In this document: positions 1-11,488 of the stretch, one piece after another
Layout of the letters: every line of letters begins with the position of its first letter
Numbering within the stretch: position 1 is the stretch's first letter
From: Annona cherimola
Lineage: Eukaryota; Streptophyta; Magnoliopsida; Magnoliales; Annonaceae
Length of the DNA stretch: 64,000 bases
NCBI GenBank assembly: GCA_030490835.1
Contig: CM059975.1
Coordinates: forward strand, 52,319,174 to 52,383,173
Direction of reading: 5' to 3'
The notes under the pieces: model-generated
What the model was told of the DNA's origin: nothing
What the model saw: the letters and a program-made list of their open reading frames with translations, nothing else
The model's database searches: none
Translations under genes and position numbers: made by a program

Positions 1-487
1 CCGCACTTAAATTAGGTGTGATACATAACCATCTTATTATAAAGTTCTCTCAAACAAAAATAAAATGCCAACTTTATAAGATAACTAAGAAAAGTCTCCT
101 TATCTTTTATGTCCCACTCCAAGGACAATGCTTTAATATATACCATAACTAGTCTCACTTGAAAATGTTGAAATATAATGGAATGAGCCAATAGCTCAGT
201 AAGCACATATCTACCCTGCAATACACTATAAATATTTCATCCATATAAATAAGCAAATAGTAATTTAACCATTCACATAATTCAGATCATGCATAATGTG
301 GCATATTTAATGTTGAAGTACATTTTGACAAACAGATCCATTTGCAACATTGTCTCGTGACATCCAAGTAATTTTCAAAAGACAGTGAATGCTCCCACCA
401 ATTTGGTGAAACGGTCTTACCCAGCATCTCAACACTTAATATCCATACGATGTGGAGATGATGAGAGATGCTATTAGCGTAGAGACA
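1..487. other. Unassigned sequence left of the Pescadillo-like fragment
   Basis: No gene, RNA or clear transposon end was recognised. A 69-codon open frame on the minus strand (12-221) has no recognisable motif and is probably chance. The stretch could be an intron or 3' flank of the minus-strand gene fragment to its right, but no further Pescadillo-like exon was found here by eye. Confidence 0.4.
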
Positions 488-1391
488 TCACCGTGGCGGC
501 TCATGAGCAAGGAACTGGGTATCTTTCATGAGATAATATGTCTTGTGGTTCCCTTCCATCTTTTTCTTTGGCTCTCGTGGAAATAAACCCTTGAGAATAC
601 TATCTCCTGCATCACAAGACATTTAAAGAGAAGATATATAAAAGAAAATAAGTGTCAGCAGCCGGAACAAGAGAGCATCCAATATGCAAAATATAGATAA
701 ACTATTCACCTCTAGACACTGTTTTCACCCATTTCTTATAAGGCAGTGATCTTGATAGCCCAGACGCATTATTTTTAAAAAAATTTCATGAAAAAAATGA
801 GCCCAAGTGTTTTTTAATTTACATACCAAAGTTTAATATTTTTTACACATGCATATATATTTTTGCTGAATTTAAAAAAATCAATAGTTTTAAGGGTAAA
901 GATTATTTTAAAATGCCCCAGAAAACTCTTGAAATTCAGAAAAATATATATACACATCCAAAAATTACAACATTTTGTAGGTGAGTTAAGTACACTTTAA
1001 ATTTTTTAGGATAAAAAGAATTACCTACAACCCGGGCTAACGGGATTATAATCTCTTCTCATAATTGATCCGCTACCAAGCCAACAGATCTTTGCCAGCA
1101 TGTTTTAAGATAATAAAGCCCAATAGATGAATGGTCTGAGTCGCTAAAAAGTCCCCAATAACCCGCAAAAGCATCATCATCCACCAAAATTTTTTTCTGA
1201 CAAACAAAATAGTAGGCTAGCAAAACCTAATCGTAAAACATACGAAAGTCACCCTACGGACATGAGATGAGCGAAGAGATATTTTAATGTAATCAAGATA
1301 CCTGAAGACGGGTAGAGAAACTTGAAGGTAGTGACCTGCTTTCATTCTGGTTATGTACTTGGCGGCATTTCCTTCTTCTTTCCTTGTAACA
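488..1391 (-). pseudogene. PES: Pescadillo homologue, two-exon N-terminal fragment, broken
   Basis: Two minus-strand blocks match the conserved N-terminal domain of Pescadillo, a nucleolar protein of the PeBoW complex needed for 60S ribosome assembly. The first coding block (about 1391 down to 1302) reads EGNAAKYITRMKAGHYLQV followed by SLPVFR and ends at a consensus donor (AG|GTATC). The second (606 down to 491) follows an acceptor (GCAG) and reads [13 protein letters not shown], then [21 protein letters not shown], then a TGA stop at 490-488. Intact family members continue here with a Leu-Leu-Glu-Lys stretch, so the protein is cut at roughly residue 80 of about 600. The exon junction does not keep the frame: a small deletion appears to lie at the start of the second block. 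The intron is retained, so this is not a processed copy; it is a genomic duplicate or captured fragment. No BRCT domain is present. Family assignment is strong; whether the start codon exists is unclear. Confidence 0.8.
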
Positions 1392-1688
1392 GGAAAAGTG
1401 AAAAAAAGGTGAGAGTAAGGTAGAGTTCAGTGGTTGCAAGGAACCTGTTCGTGGGGTGGTCTTTGAGGAGTTATGGGAGGTCTGTAATGCTTCGGCATGT
1501 CTAATAAATTGCTGGAGTTAGAAGGAAGAAACTCAAGCAGCTGTTGCTACCGCATGCGGAGCAATGCCCAAAGAGAAACTTCGAAGCCAGCTCTTCACAG
1601 CTTACAAAGTAGGGTAGAGCTCACACAACTCCGTGGCTTCCACATGGGAAAGGCTTCCGTTCCGTTGTAAGTGGGCGTAAACATGTTA

Positions 1689-1980
1689 GGGTGTGTTTGG
1701 TTACACACAAAATATGTCACTAAAATTTTTTCAATCCAAAACTTTTCACTTCCCATAACTATCTTATTTTTTAATTATTTTTTCACATTTTCCTATATAA
1801 ACAACCCTACTTTTCAATCATTTCCACATAAATACCCATACAACTACTCTATCTATTTTAACTTTATTCTCTTTACACCTCATTATTACCCCTATCATAT
1901 CACATCATTTTCTATTAACTTGACAGCTTCTACTCTGAAAAGTTTTCATCAAAAAGTTTTACCTTCAACCAAACACACCC
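1689..1980. mobile_element. Tourist-like MITE (PIF/Harbinger type)
   Basis: A 292-bp element with 14-bp terminal inverted repeats: it begins GGGTGTGTTTGGTT and ends with the exact reverse complement AACCAAACACACCC. It is flanked by TTA on both sides (1686-1688 and 1981-1983), the trinucleotide target duplication typical of PIF/Harbinger elements. The interior is AT-rich and non-coding. The 128-codon frame across it is not a gene. Related, more decayed copies lie at about 2396-2891 and 3180-3476. Confidence 0.85.
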
Positions 1981-1997
1981 TTAGTATTTTCATTTTA

Positions 1998-2395
1998 GAG
2001 GGGTGTTCCCGTGCAGCTAGGCGCACGACTGACCCTATGTGTCTGGCCAAAAATTAAATTTTTTTTTATTTCTGTGATTTTTTTATAAACATATAGAGTT
2101 AGGTATATTTAACTTACAAACAAAGTTTTACCATTTTTGAATGCTTTTAACTATTTTTTTCATTTTTAAATACGGTGAGATTTTTCATAATGTTTAAGTC
2201 AGAAAATTATGAAAATGTCACTGTGTTTAAAAATAAAAATACTTAAAAACATCCAAAAATGGTAAAACTTGGTTTATAGGTTAAATAAACCTAGTTTTAC
2301 TGTTTATAAAAAAGCAAAGAAATAAAAAAAAAAAAATTTTTTTGGCCGGCCTAACTAAGGCCTTAGTTAGCCCGATCTAACAAAATCACCCCTCA
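1998..2395. mobile_element. Foldback element with long inverted arms
   Basis: Two AT-rich arms (about 2040-2170 and 2225-2345) are near-perfect inverted complements, each carrying the block ACCATTTTTGAATG or CATCCAAAAATGGT and the paired T-run/A-run ends. The outer ends read GAGGGGTG and CACCCCTC, an 8-bp inverted repeat. A GGCC-rich motif (GGCCTTAGTTAGCCC) lies inside the right end, and a second relative of it occurs near 2640. The structure is a non-autonomous foldback element; the superfamily is not determined and no convincing target duplication was seen. Confidence 0.6.
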
Positions 2396-2891
2396 AGGGT
2401 GGTTGTATAGTAAGACGTATAGAAATAATTAAAAAGTAGGGTAGCAGAGGGAGATGTGTTGAAATAATTGAAAAGTAAGGTGGTTATATGAAAGAATAAG
2501 TAGAAAATTAGAAGATTTTTTCCCCAAATTCCAGAGAAAGTAAGAATGTTGTATATAAAGTAGGTTTTAAAATAAAAGAGGGGTGATTTTGTACAACAAA
2601 GTAGGTTTTAAAATAAAAGAAGGGTGCTTTTGTTAGGCTGGCCTAACTAATGCTTACTTTATCCAGAATTTGAGGAAAAAATCCTTTAATTTTCTACTTA
2701 TTCTTTCATATAACCATCTTACTTTCCAATTATTTCAACACATCTCCCTCTACAACTGCCCTACTTTTCAATTATTTCTATACATCTTTCTATACAACCA
2801 CCATTTACTTTTAATAATTACCTCTATCTTCTCAAAATGTTTTCTACAAAAATTTTCAAATTTTTTCCCAACTCACCAAACTCACAATCTT
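2396..2891. mobile_element. Rearranged MITE copy with 130-bp inverted arms
   Basis: Arms at about 2398-2525 and 2676-2804 are inverted complements over about 130 bp with few mismatches, so the transcript would form a long hairpin. The arm sequence (AAAAGTAGGGTAG type motifs, Pyr-rich on the right) resembles the interior of the intact MITE at 1689-1980. The right end (CACCAAACTCACAATCTTA) is a decayed MITE terminus. The loop holds two direct copies of a block containing GTAGGTTTTAAAATAAAAGA. This looks like a MITE that was inverted-duplicated. Confidence 0.55.
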
Positions 2892-3179
2892 ATGTGTGTC
2901 ATTTATAATGAAAATGACATTAAACAGATGATGTTAGTTAAAGATTATTATTAGTAATATATTAATTGTATAGATTAGGTGTAATTACATCTAAGGTAGC
3001 ATGTAAATTATTCAATGAGTTTAAAAAACATTTATAGTAACATAAAAATTATTGAGTATCATTCCTTATATGGTAAATATATAAATTTGAACATAAAATT
3101 ATGGAGTACCATTCCTTATATGCTAAATATATAACCTTTAAAATTTTACTTAAAATTATGCTAATAGCTATTTTCTATA
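2892..3179. other. Unassigned AT-rich spacer
   Basis: AT-rich sequence with one short direct repeat: the motif ATTCCTTATATG-(G/C)-TAAATATATAA occurs twice about 60 bp apart (near 3060 and 3115). Nothing codes. Confidence 0.4.
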
Positions 3180-3476
3180 ATTTTCGTTATGAGAGTATTT
3201 GGAAGGTGATAAATTTTTCGGATGAAGAGTTTTAAATGTAAAAATTTTGAAATCAAAGAAATGATATAATATGATAGGAATAATAATTAAGAGTAAAAAA
3301 ATAAAGTTAAAATAAATAGGTTAGTTGTATAAGTAGTGTAAAAATGATTAAAAGTATAGTAGTTGTATACAAGAATGTGAATAAATAATTTAAAAATATA
3401 GTAGTTATACAAGTGAAATTTTTTTTAATTTCTAATTGTTAGATTGAAAAGTTTTGTACTAAAACAAACACAGCTT
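3180..3476. mobile_element. Degenerate MITE relative, opposite orientation
   Basis: The interior repeats the same AT-rich words as the MITE at 1689-1980 in reverse orientation (TATAGTAGTTGTATA type blocks). The right end reads CTAAAACAAACACAGCTTG, a decayed form of the AACCAAACACACCC terminus. The left terminus is no longer clear. Confidence 0.45.
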
Positions 3477-3789
3477 GTAGATGATCTAAGGTTTTTTTTT
3501 ATTAGTAATATACAACATGACATTTGATACATTCAAGCTCATTCATATACTAGAGACACAAAACTCTACATTTTTTTTTTGATGTGGAGTTCCACCTATA
3601 TTAAAAGATGATAAAACTTTCAAAAGTTAGAGTCCTATGAATAGGGAGATTCAAGACCTTGCTGCTATTATGGTGGTAATTGTGGTTACCAACTGGGTAG
3701 CCAACTAGCTATAAATGGTTTAAGTTACATTTAAAAACAAACCTATGTGGCAGATGTTTGCAAAAAAGGAAAAACCCTAAAATTGAAAA

Positions 3790-3894
3790 ATGAAGTTGAG
3801 CAGCTCCGTCTCAATCAAAAACACCATTTCATCACCGAGACTCTTCATTGACACTCCAAGTTCCAGTTGCTTCTCCTGTAACTTCATGCATTTA
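3790..3894 (+). CDS. Candidate host first exon (transit-peptide-like), cut by a solo LTR
   Basis: An ATG at 3790 in a favourable context (AAAAATGAAG), downstream of an AAACCCTAA-type leader, opens a Ser-rich frame: MKLSSSVSIKNTISSPRLF and onward for 35 codons with no stop, ending exactly at the insertion point of the giant solo LTR. When the LTR and one ATTTA duplicate are ignored, the frame continues from 10203 for 17 more Ser/Pro-rich codons to a TAG at 10254-10256. Composition (many Ser and Thr, few acidic residues) is like a chloroplast transit peptide. A plausible downstream exon, GGLVSWSALIALQAQC then IIDLTPLDRVDLLK, lies near 10420-10510 in another frame. I do not recognise the protein. 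This may be a dead gene 5' end, or chance. Confidence 0.35.
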
Positions 3895-4695
3895 TGTGAA
3901 ACCCAAGATTTTAAGCTTAATGAATATAGTCATAATTTGTTTAAGGATGAAAGGGAAAACTTAAGTTAACATGACATACGTGATGAATGGAGTGGATTAA
4001 TGAGCATAAAAGACAAAACAAAGTGTAGGAAATGATGATTTGGCATGATTATTTAATTCCACTAATTATGTTAAGTTGTTGATAATTATGAGATAAATTA
4101 GGTTATTGCTTGAAAATTCATAACTTGAAGTATATAAGGCGGATTGACGTAAAATTTGAAAGGTAGGCACATGTTGACATGCTCTACCTCATGAATGGTA
4201 TGGATTATGTTAATCATGATTAAAGTATGATGATAATGATTTAATTTTATCAAATTTTATGAGACAATTTCAAATGCTTATATCTTGATCTAGAATGATC
4301 ATTTTGAGGTGAAATTTTTTATGAACGGCTAAAACAAGGTGTTCTATTATATGGATGGATTTGATTAAGATAAACCTCATGGAAAAGTTCTTAACCACTT
4401 ATGGTTAAAACCATTAAATTTTTACTTTTAAAAAGTGCATTTCAATTAATGCAAAGTCAATGCATTTAATGGTATATTTGGGGTGTCTTATGATGGGAAT
4501 TTTGGAGAAATTTTTCAAAATTTAAAAATTAGAAAAATGAATGGAAAATGGGCTGCGTTTAAGGACGTTCAAGAGGCTGGAAATAGGCAGCTTTTGTGAC
4601 CACAAACAAACAAAAAGGGGGCCAGATGTGTGGACATGATGCTTGGACAGCTTTTGAGCTCGATTTTTGAAAAATAAAAAAATGGAAAAAAGATG

Positions 4696-4703
4696 TATAA
4701 ATA
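4696..4703 (+). promoter_or_regulatory. TATA box of solo LTR A
   Basis: TATAAATA, followed after about 20 bp by GTTTCTTGGGTAGCA. The same TATA-spacer-TTCTTGGG(C/T)AGCA arrangement is seen in the solo LTR at 52842-57397, so this is likely the transcription start region. Confidence 0.6.
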
Positions 4704-4779
4704 CATCTGGTCAAGGGAGTTTCTTGGGTAGCAAGAAAGAAAAAAAAGAAAAGGGGCAACAACAGTAGCTGGACGTTTC

Positions 4780-4805
4780 GAGAGAGAGAGAGAGAGAGAG
4801 AGAGA
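4780..4805. repeat. (GA)n microsatellite
   Basis: About thirteen GA units directly downstream of the LTR start-site region, in what would be the transcribed leader. Confidence 0.9.
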
Positions 4806-7515
4806 AGGGAAAGGAGAGAAGAGAAAGAATGACAGCTTGAAGATTGCTGGGGGGGTAATTCCTCTCCCAAAATCTAGGTATATAGTGATTTATTAATATG
4901 TTCCAAGTTTAAAGTATGCCTAACTAAACAGGTTCATTTATAAATTTTTATTTGGTTATTAGTTAGCCCATGCTATGTCTAATCTATACTCACTTTGACA
5001 TCCAAAGCTGGATATAATGGAAGAAAAACTCTAATTTATTGAGTTAATTTTATGATTAAATAGAGAATATATGTTGATTTTAAGAATTAAGAATTAATGA
5101 TTAAGGGTTTTGCGTGTATATTGAAATTAGATGCAAATATGGGAGGAAAACCTAATAGAAATGAAATAGAAAACCAAAATATGAAAGAAATATTGAATGA
5201 ACGATTTATATCATAAAATTTTCTGTGAGAACTCATGATATTATTATTAAGGGACGATTAAATTTTTAGCTTCAAAGGTTAAGCAGGTTGCAAATTAAAA
5301 ATCTAAGAAAGTCAACCTGAACAGGGTCGAAAAGTAGTCAGGATCAGCTGCACTAATTGATTTTTAATAATTTTTATACTAGGAATTTTGAAATAAAATT
5401 TTTATATGATATATAATACATCTTGAATACCACTCAATTAAAATAAAAATTAATTTTTGGAGGCCATAAATATGCCTAATAATTAACGTGATTGGACCCA
5501 TTCCAAAATTAATACTGCTGTCCGACAGAGTAAAAATACCTAAATAAATATAAATACTTAATATTTTGTGCTGAAATTAATTATTTTGGCTAATTAATGT
5601 AGTTAGTAATGTAGGATAGAAATTTTAAACTTAAATACCTTGATTTTATTATAAAAAAAAATTAGAGAAATTAGTGTGTCTGATTTTGGCAATATGGACA
5701 GATTAAGGAATAAATTAAAATAAAAGTTAAATTTCAGATTTTTGGAATGAAATTTAACTAATAATAAGATATAAATAAATTCCATAAGTGATTATGATAG
5801 CTTAACTTACTAGGGGGTGAATTTTGAAAGGAGTGAGAAAACAATCACTAAGATACTTAGGTAAAAACATATGACTATTAGAAAGTTAGATGTGAACTTG
5901 AGAAATCTTACTTGAACTTAGATTATAATCTCAAGTAAGTATCTCAATTGATTAAAGAAAAATTAAATGCCCTAAATTGGGGATATTGAATGAAATAAAA
6001 AGAACATATGGAATAAAATTAAAATATTAAGAGTCACATGTAAAATGAGATCATAAAAAGGGTTGAGAATGAATTAATAGAAGGCAAAGTGTGCAAATAT
6101 ACGATGTTATACAGGTGAATATAAGATGATTATTTTTACTTATCTAGAAAAAGACAATGAAAAGATCAAAGGCACAAGTTGATCACCACAGGTAAGCAAA
6201 TAACCTTTTGAAAATATTGACTTTATCCTGAATGTTGAAATGATTGAAAATGCTTTATAATGATGCTCTATTAAGCATTTCCAAAATGTCATTTTATTGT
6301 CATATATTGAGATGATATGAACTTGCTTTATCAAGATGTTTCCAAGATTGCTTACAAGGTAAGCAAACGAACTTTCAAGAATGTTGATTTTGTTTCAAGT
6401 ATGTTTTATTCTTTATTATTGATATGTTTCAAGATGATTTTATGTTAAGCGAGTTCTTAAAAATGCTATTTTAAAAGAATTATATGTTAAGAGAGTATCA
6501 ACTCTTCTATAAAAACGATATTTGAAAACAAGGTTTGGGAATTCTATTCCTAAGGGGGTTTTGTGAGAAAAATGTGATTCTTCATAAAATGGTATTTATA
6601 AGTAAATAAGACTTTTGAAATGGTTTATTTAAATGACTTAAAATGGGTTATTTAGATACTTTAAAATGGTTTATTGAAATGTTTTATGTCTCTTTAAAAT
6701 TTAAATACTTTGAAAATGTTTATGTTGATGTATTAAAAGGTTTTAAGGATGACTCACTCAAGAAATTGATGATATAAAACGATCTGACAACAGTTTGGTT
6801 TTAGTGATGTTCAAAAGATTATGTAAACTCTCCTCTACATAAGAGAGATAGGATGTTGTGTGGACAATACATATAATGCCAAGAAAAATGGAAGCATGTG
6901 TTGCATATCCTTTGTTCATGAAAAAACACAGAAATGGGAACAAAAATGTTTGTAAGAAAAACTTAGTTTTCTCGAATTTCCAAAATTCTTTAAGAGTGGT
7001 TATCCTAACATAATGATTTGAAAATAGTTTATGAAAATATTTTATTTTTAAAACGATTATGCCCAGTTCTCAATTTGAGAAGGGCTCAGTCTAAAGACTG
7101 CGATGGATTATGTTATATCAAGTTTTGATCTAAAAATGGTACGGTCTAAAGACTGTGTTGATTTTATGAAATCATACTAGCATGACAATGTGAATATAAA
7201 CAAGTGTGCATGAGGATCATGTACTAGGTCCATGGTGGAGGCGGTTTCAAACCGAGACAGTTGTAGACCAGGGCTTGCCTCTACCTGTGGCCGAGTCGCT
7301 AAGGGAAGGTCGAAGGCTGGCAGCGCTCTCCATAAAATGGGAGCAGGATCATGAACGACTGCTTAGCTAGTGTGCTATCACATGGATGGTTTCTTTCCTA
7401 TAGAAGGATGATCACTTGGTAAGTGTCAACTACCAGAGGGTTAGAGACGTATATGCATAAGTTTTGTTTTAAAGCCCCAAAATGGGGACATGAGAATATT
7501 TTAGGATATGACTAT

Positions 7516-9055
7516 TGTAAACATGTGGCAAATTGACAACAATCTATGTTTTAATGATTAACAACTCAATTTGAGAATTATCTAAGTACTAATGTGATTA
7601 TTCAGGGATGTTAAGGTTCAAATATTCAAAGATCAAAAGTTTGACAGGCTAAGTCGCATGCTAAGTCGACTCAAGCATCGACTTAGGTGAAGTCGGTATT
7701 GAAGTTGATTTTAGCATCGACTTCAAAGCCCAAAAATTCGACAACACTAAAATCTGGACTTCTAGACAGATGAAGTTGCAAGCGAAGTTAACTCTACCTG
7801 CAACTTGGGTGAACTTCAGAGATAAGGGTTGAAGCTAACAAAGTCAAGTCGCATTTCAAGTCGACCTCATAATGCGACTTAGGTGAAGTCGCACCTGAAG
7901 TCAACTTAGACTCTCGACTTGAGTGAAAATAAAGATCAAGATGTTCCTAAACTTCTCATTCAGAAAGATGAAGTCCAAATCAAGAAATAAAAAACAAGCT
8001 TGAGCCAAGATCATTTTAAAATGATCAAGGAATTTTGAATAAGCTCAAATATCATGAAAAATGGGAAGAACTAAAGTTCAAATGAAGATTCATATGCATG
8101 AAATGTGAAAATCAAGGTAAGACAAACAAACAAATAGATCACATTAAGTCAAGAGCACCAAGAAAATCAGATAACTGGTGAAGTCGCATCCGAAGTTGAC
8201 TCCACCTGCGACTTGAGTCAAGTCTGAAGACCAAGTCCACTCAAGTCTGAAACTTAACTAAAGAGGCAGAGGACTAAAGTCGCATCCGAAGTCGACTTGA
8301 GTCTGTGACTTGAATGAAGTCGCATCCCGGGTCGACTCCAAGTGCGACTTGAATCGCAATGGTCGGAAAAATTTTAATGTTGGCGCATTAAATGTGCGCC
8401 ACCTACCTCCAAACGTTTGAATTTGCTCTTCCCTATTTAAGATACTTCAAATGAACGAGGGAGATAAGAGATATAACATTGATTGAGCTCAACCTCCATA
8501 TTCTCTAGCATTTATGTGATTTAAAAGAAGGTTTTCAAGAAAAATTGTGTGATAAGCTGCTAAGTGCTGAACTGCTTCATCATCAACTTCCTCTACAAGT
8601 TCTTCTCTGTGCAAGAATCAGTCTACACATATGTAAAGTGTAGTTTCTTTCTTTATTTATTAATCATTTGTGTTCCACTTAATTTAGTATTGGAGACTAA
8701 GACCAAGTGAAGGCAAAATAGCGTGTGATTGGAGTGTAACTCGTCACCTACTTATGCTAAGTTTGTATAAGGCCCTCTACAGTTGAAATCTAGAAGAGAG
8801 CAATGACTCTGTTGTACTGCTATCCTATTTAGTTGAACCCAAGACACTAAGATGTGTTCTTGGAGGAGTAGAGTAGAGAAGGTTGTCCCGAACCACTATA
8901 ATTTTTTGATTTTATTGTTTACTGCGCACATACTTTACATTTTCATTCGAGGGGGTTAAAACCTTGAAAGGGTTAAGTTTTGATTTGTTAAAGAATTTTC
9001 AAGAATCCAATTCACTCCTCCCCTCTTGGGTTTTGCCATAAACTTGGGACCAATA
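7516..9055 (+). mobile_element. Sirevirus-family solo LTR, nested in solo LTR A
   Basis: This plus-oriented copy starts TGTAAACATG and ends GGGACCAATA, a decayed form of the family terminus GGGACCAACA. Landmarks of the intact LTR at 38116-39942 occur in order: the TTTTAATGATTAAC block near the start, clusters of AAGTCGAC palindromes (7645-8350), the GGCGCATTAAATG motif, the CTTTCTTTATTTATT region, and the closing CACTCCTCCCCTCTTGGG. It is 1,540 bp. The flanks (ACTAT and ATAAT) are only weakly similar, so the target duplication has decayed. No internal region or primer site follows. It interrupts the GCCCCAAAATGGGGACATGAG block of the host LTR. Confidence 0.85.
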
Positions 9056-9203
9056 ATAATGATGTCTACAGAAAATAATGTTTACTTAAAGATATTTTAA
9101 GACATAAAAATGTCTACACAGATAAAAATGTTTATATGCATATGCGTTGCTTTTGAAAAACTCAAAATTTGGGATATAAAAAGGTTTATATGAAATTGTT
9201 TGA

Positions 9204-9590
9204 GGACACATAATTGTTCTCACATAAAGAGGTTTATATGAAAATATTTTAGGACATATAATTGTCCTCATATAAGAAGGTTTATAAGATAATGTTTTAG
9301 GACATACAATTATCTTCATAATTAAATGTATATATGAAAATGTTTCAGGACATGCAATTGTCCTCATGATTAAATATTTATATGACAACGTTTTAGGATA
9401 TACACTTGTCCTCATGATTAAATGTTAATATAACAATGCTTTAGAACATATACTTGTCCTCATGATTAAAGGTCTATATGAAAATGTTTTAGGATATAAA
9501 ATTTTCTTCATGAAAAAGGTATATATGAAATCATTTTAGGATATACAAATGTCCTCATGACAAAAAAGGATTTATGAAGGATTTATGTGA
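9204..9590. repeat. 48-bp minisatellite with a GGACA/TGTCC dyad
   Basis: Eight units with the dyad starting at 9204, 9252, 9300, 9348, 9396, 9444, 9492 and 9539: almost exactly 48 bp apart. Each carries a small inverted repeat of the form GGACATNNAATTGTCC followed by TCATGATTAAA. The same 48-bp period and dyad occur in the other giant LTR at 57090-57230. Confidence 0.9.
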
Positions 9591-10202
9591 AAGGTTTTTA
9601 TGAAGAGTTTATATGAAAGGTTTTCATGAAAGGTTTCTTCGTGTTGGTAGTTGATCGCTTAGTAAGTGTCTCCTACCGAACGACGAGAAATGCATTTATA
9701 TGATAATGCAAAATGCTTACTTACTGAGTTTATCACTCACATTTTATTTTTCCAACCCTAGACAGGTTCGAGGAAGCTCAAAAGGAGAAAGGACCTGATA
9801 AATTGGAGAAAAGAATGACTGGTATTCTTAATGTGTTAATAAATTGTTAGCTATCGTGTAAGAATTGATTTGTTTAGAGAATGATTGAATGCTTGTGTTG
9901 ATTATGAAGAAGTTAGGTTATGAATGTTTATGATGTATGTAAACAAGTTGATATGTTACAAGTATATAATTTCTTGTGAAACGAATGATGGGAACGATAT
10001 GTATAGTTAACTTCAGATATATATGGTTTGAAAAATGATGAAGGAAATGGAATGAAAAGAAAAAAATTTCTGCTAAACGAAATGGATTTAAAAATCCCGC
10101 TGCGTGATCACGACAACAATCCTATTTCACATTTACCAATTAATAACGATCTTGAAGTAAGGTTCATGATGTGATGTCTCGGGTTGGGGGCACCACAATT
10201 TA

Positions 10203-11483
10203 TCCCTCTTATCGCCCTCACCCTCTTCCTACACTTGCTTCACATCTTCCCAATAGTCGACTAGCACACCTCATGTTGTCGACCTTCTCCCTTATAACTC
10301 AAATTCCGCTTTTGTCAGACAATCCCTCTTTTTTTCCTTCTTTCTCCCTTTTTTATCTTCCTTCCACAAGAGACAACAATAAGAACCTTGAAAATAGCTC
10401 CACATTGCTTGCTCAGTATGGGTGGATTAGTTTCATGGTCAGCTTTAATAGCACTACAAGCTCAATGCATCATCGATCTTACCCCTCTGGACCGAGTTGA
10501 TTTGCTAAAATGAGAGCAAGAATCTTTATAGCATAGACTGAGAAGAAACTCCTGTTGTGTAATGCTCACATCTTTGCACAGTTGTCATAGGTATTTGGGC
10601 CTTTTGGGTTTTCAATTCCCGATCCATACCATTTGGAATTTCAACCACCATCATACAACATACACAATTAAAAAATATACAAAATGTATATTTCAAAAAG
10701 TAACTACTAGATTAGAGATTCAAGTTGCAAAATTCACAAAGAGATCCTCTTCCCTTTGCTTTCTACAAAAAATGGCGACCAATACTCAACACGTTCAGCT
10801 CATGATCTAATCACATGAATTAAGACAGAAAATGAACATTAAAAATAGCATTTTATAAGACATGCACAGATCACGGAAGAATACAGAAACATAGATGCGA
10901 AAAGTTTCTTATTCTAAGCAATAGAAAAGAATTAGAAAAAATGAAGCCTTCAATAAAAAAAATTGAAGGTAAATGGAGCACGAGAACTGAGGAGTGATTC
11001 TGGTGTAGGTGGTAGTAGCAGCAAGGATGTGTGCCAATGATCGGTGTCCTGGAAGATGGCGGCCAAAGAATAGAGATGGCACGGTGAAGCAGATGATGGA
11101 GGTAAGAGGGGTTTTTCCCTTTTCTGCAAACAACTGACGCAGAGGGATTTATTGGAAAAATCCCAACATCTGCATCCAATGGCTTACAAATCCCGTACTC
11201 GATCGAACAGCCCACGAATTTTGTGTTGGGCGAGGTCGTCCGGACTTCGGTTCGGACACGTAGAATCAAGGACCTTTTGAAAATAACAATGGTTCTTAGG
11301 GAAAGCGGTAGAACAGGTTCACATAAGCGTTCCCCACCCGTTTATCAACTCAGAAAATAGTAGCAAATGCATGTGTGTGTCTCTCTTTTAAATCTTTTAC
11401 TGTACAATTTGATATTTTTAATATTGTTTGATATTTTATTTTATTTTCATAAACAATGTATGAATACACGAGAATACGCGAGA
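10203..11483. other. Unassigned spacer with possible host exon remains
   Basis: The left part (10203-10510) may belong to the gene interrupted at 3894: the stretch near 10420-10510 reads open in one frame, ending at a TGA. The right part (about 10900-11280) is richer in GC and on the minus strand gives a 132-codon frame with no recognised domain; it reads more like a 5' leader than a protein. No transposon ends were identified. The neighbouring Ogre element begins at 11489 after the TSD CTGCA (11484-11488). Confidence 0.35.
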
Positions 11484-11488
11484 CTGCA

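Larger units (their letters stand above)
3895..10197 (+). mobile_element. Giant Ty3/gypsy solo LTR (A), with nested Sirevirus LTR
   Basis: The element starts TGTGAAACCC and ends GGGGGCACCACA. It is flanked on both sides by ATTTA (3890-3894 and 10198-10202), a perfect 5-bp target duplication, and there is no primer-binding site after the end, so it is a solo LTR. It is 6,303 bp long, or about 4.76 kb without the Sirevirus solo LTR at 7516-9055. The last 120 bp (GTGATCACGACAACAATCC, CACATTTACCAAT, then GGTTGGGGGCACCACA) match the ends of the LTRs finishing at 19565, 57397 and 63389, which places all four in one superfamily, probably chromovirus/Tekay-like judging from the gag in the 16853 element. 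A TATA box lies about 800 bp in, leaving an exceptionally long R-U5. Confidence 0.9.

Noticed and set aside
1671..2057. 128-codon frame over the MITE
   Set aside because: It lies across the TIR and interior of a MITE.
4559..4870. 103-codon minus-strand frame
   Set aside because: It is the complement of the GA microsatellite and a purine-rich LTR leader.
9086..9415. 109-codon repetitive minus-strand frame
   Set aside because: The 48-bp period is a multiple of three, so the minisatellite reads open; its repeated 16-residue unit is a by-product.
10871..11269. 132-codon minus-strand frame as a gene
   Set aside because: No recognised domain or homologue recalled; kept only as part of an unassigned spacer.
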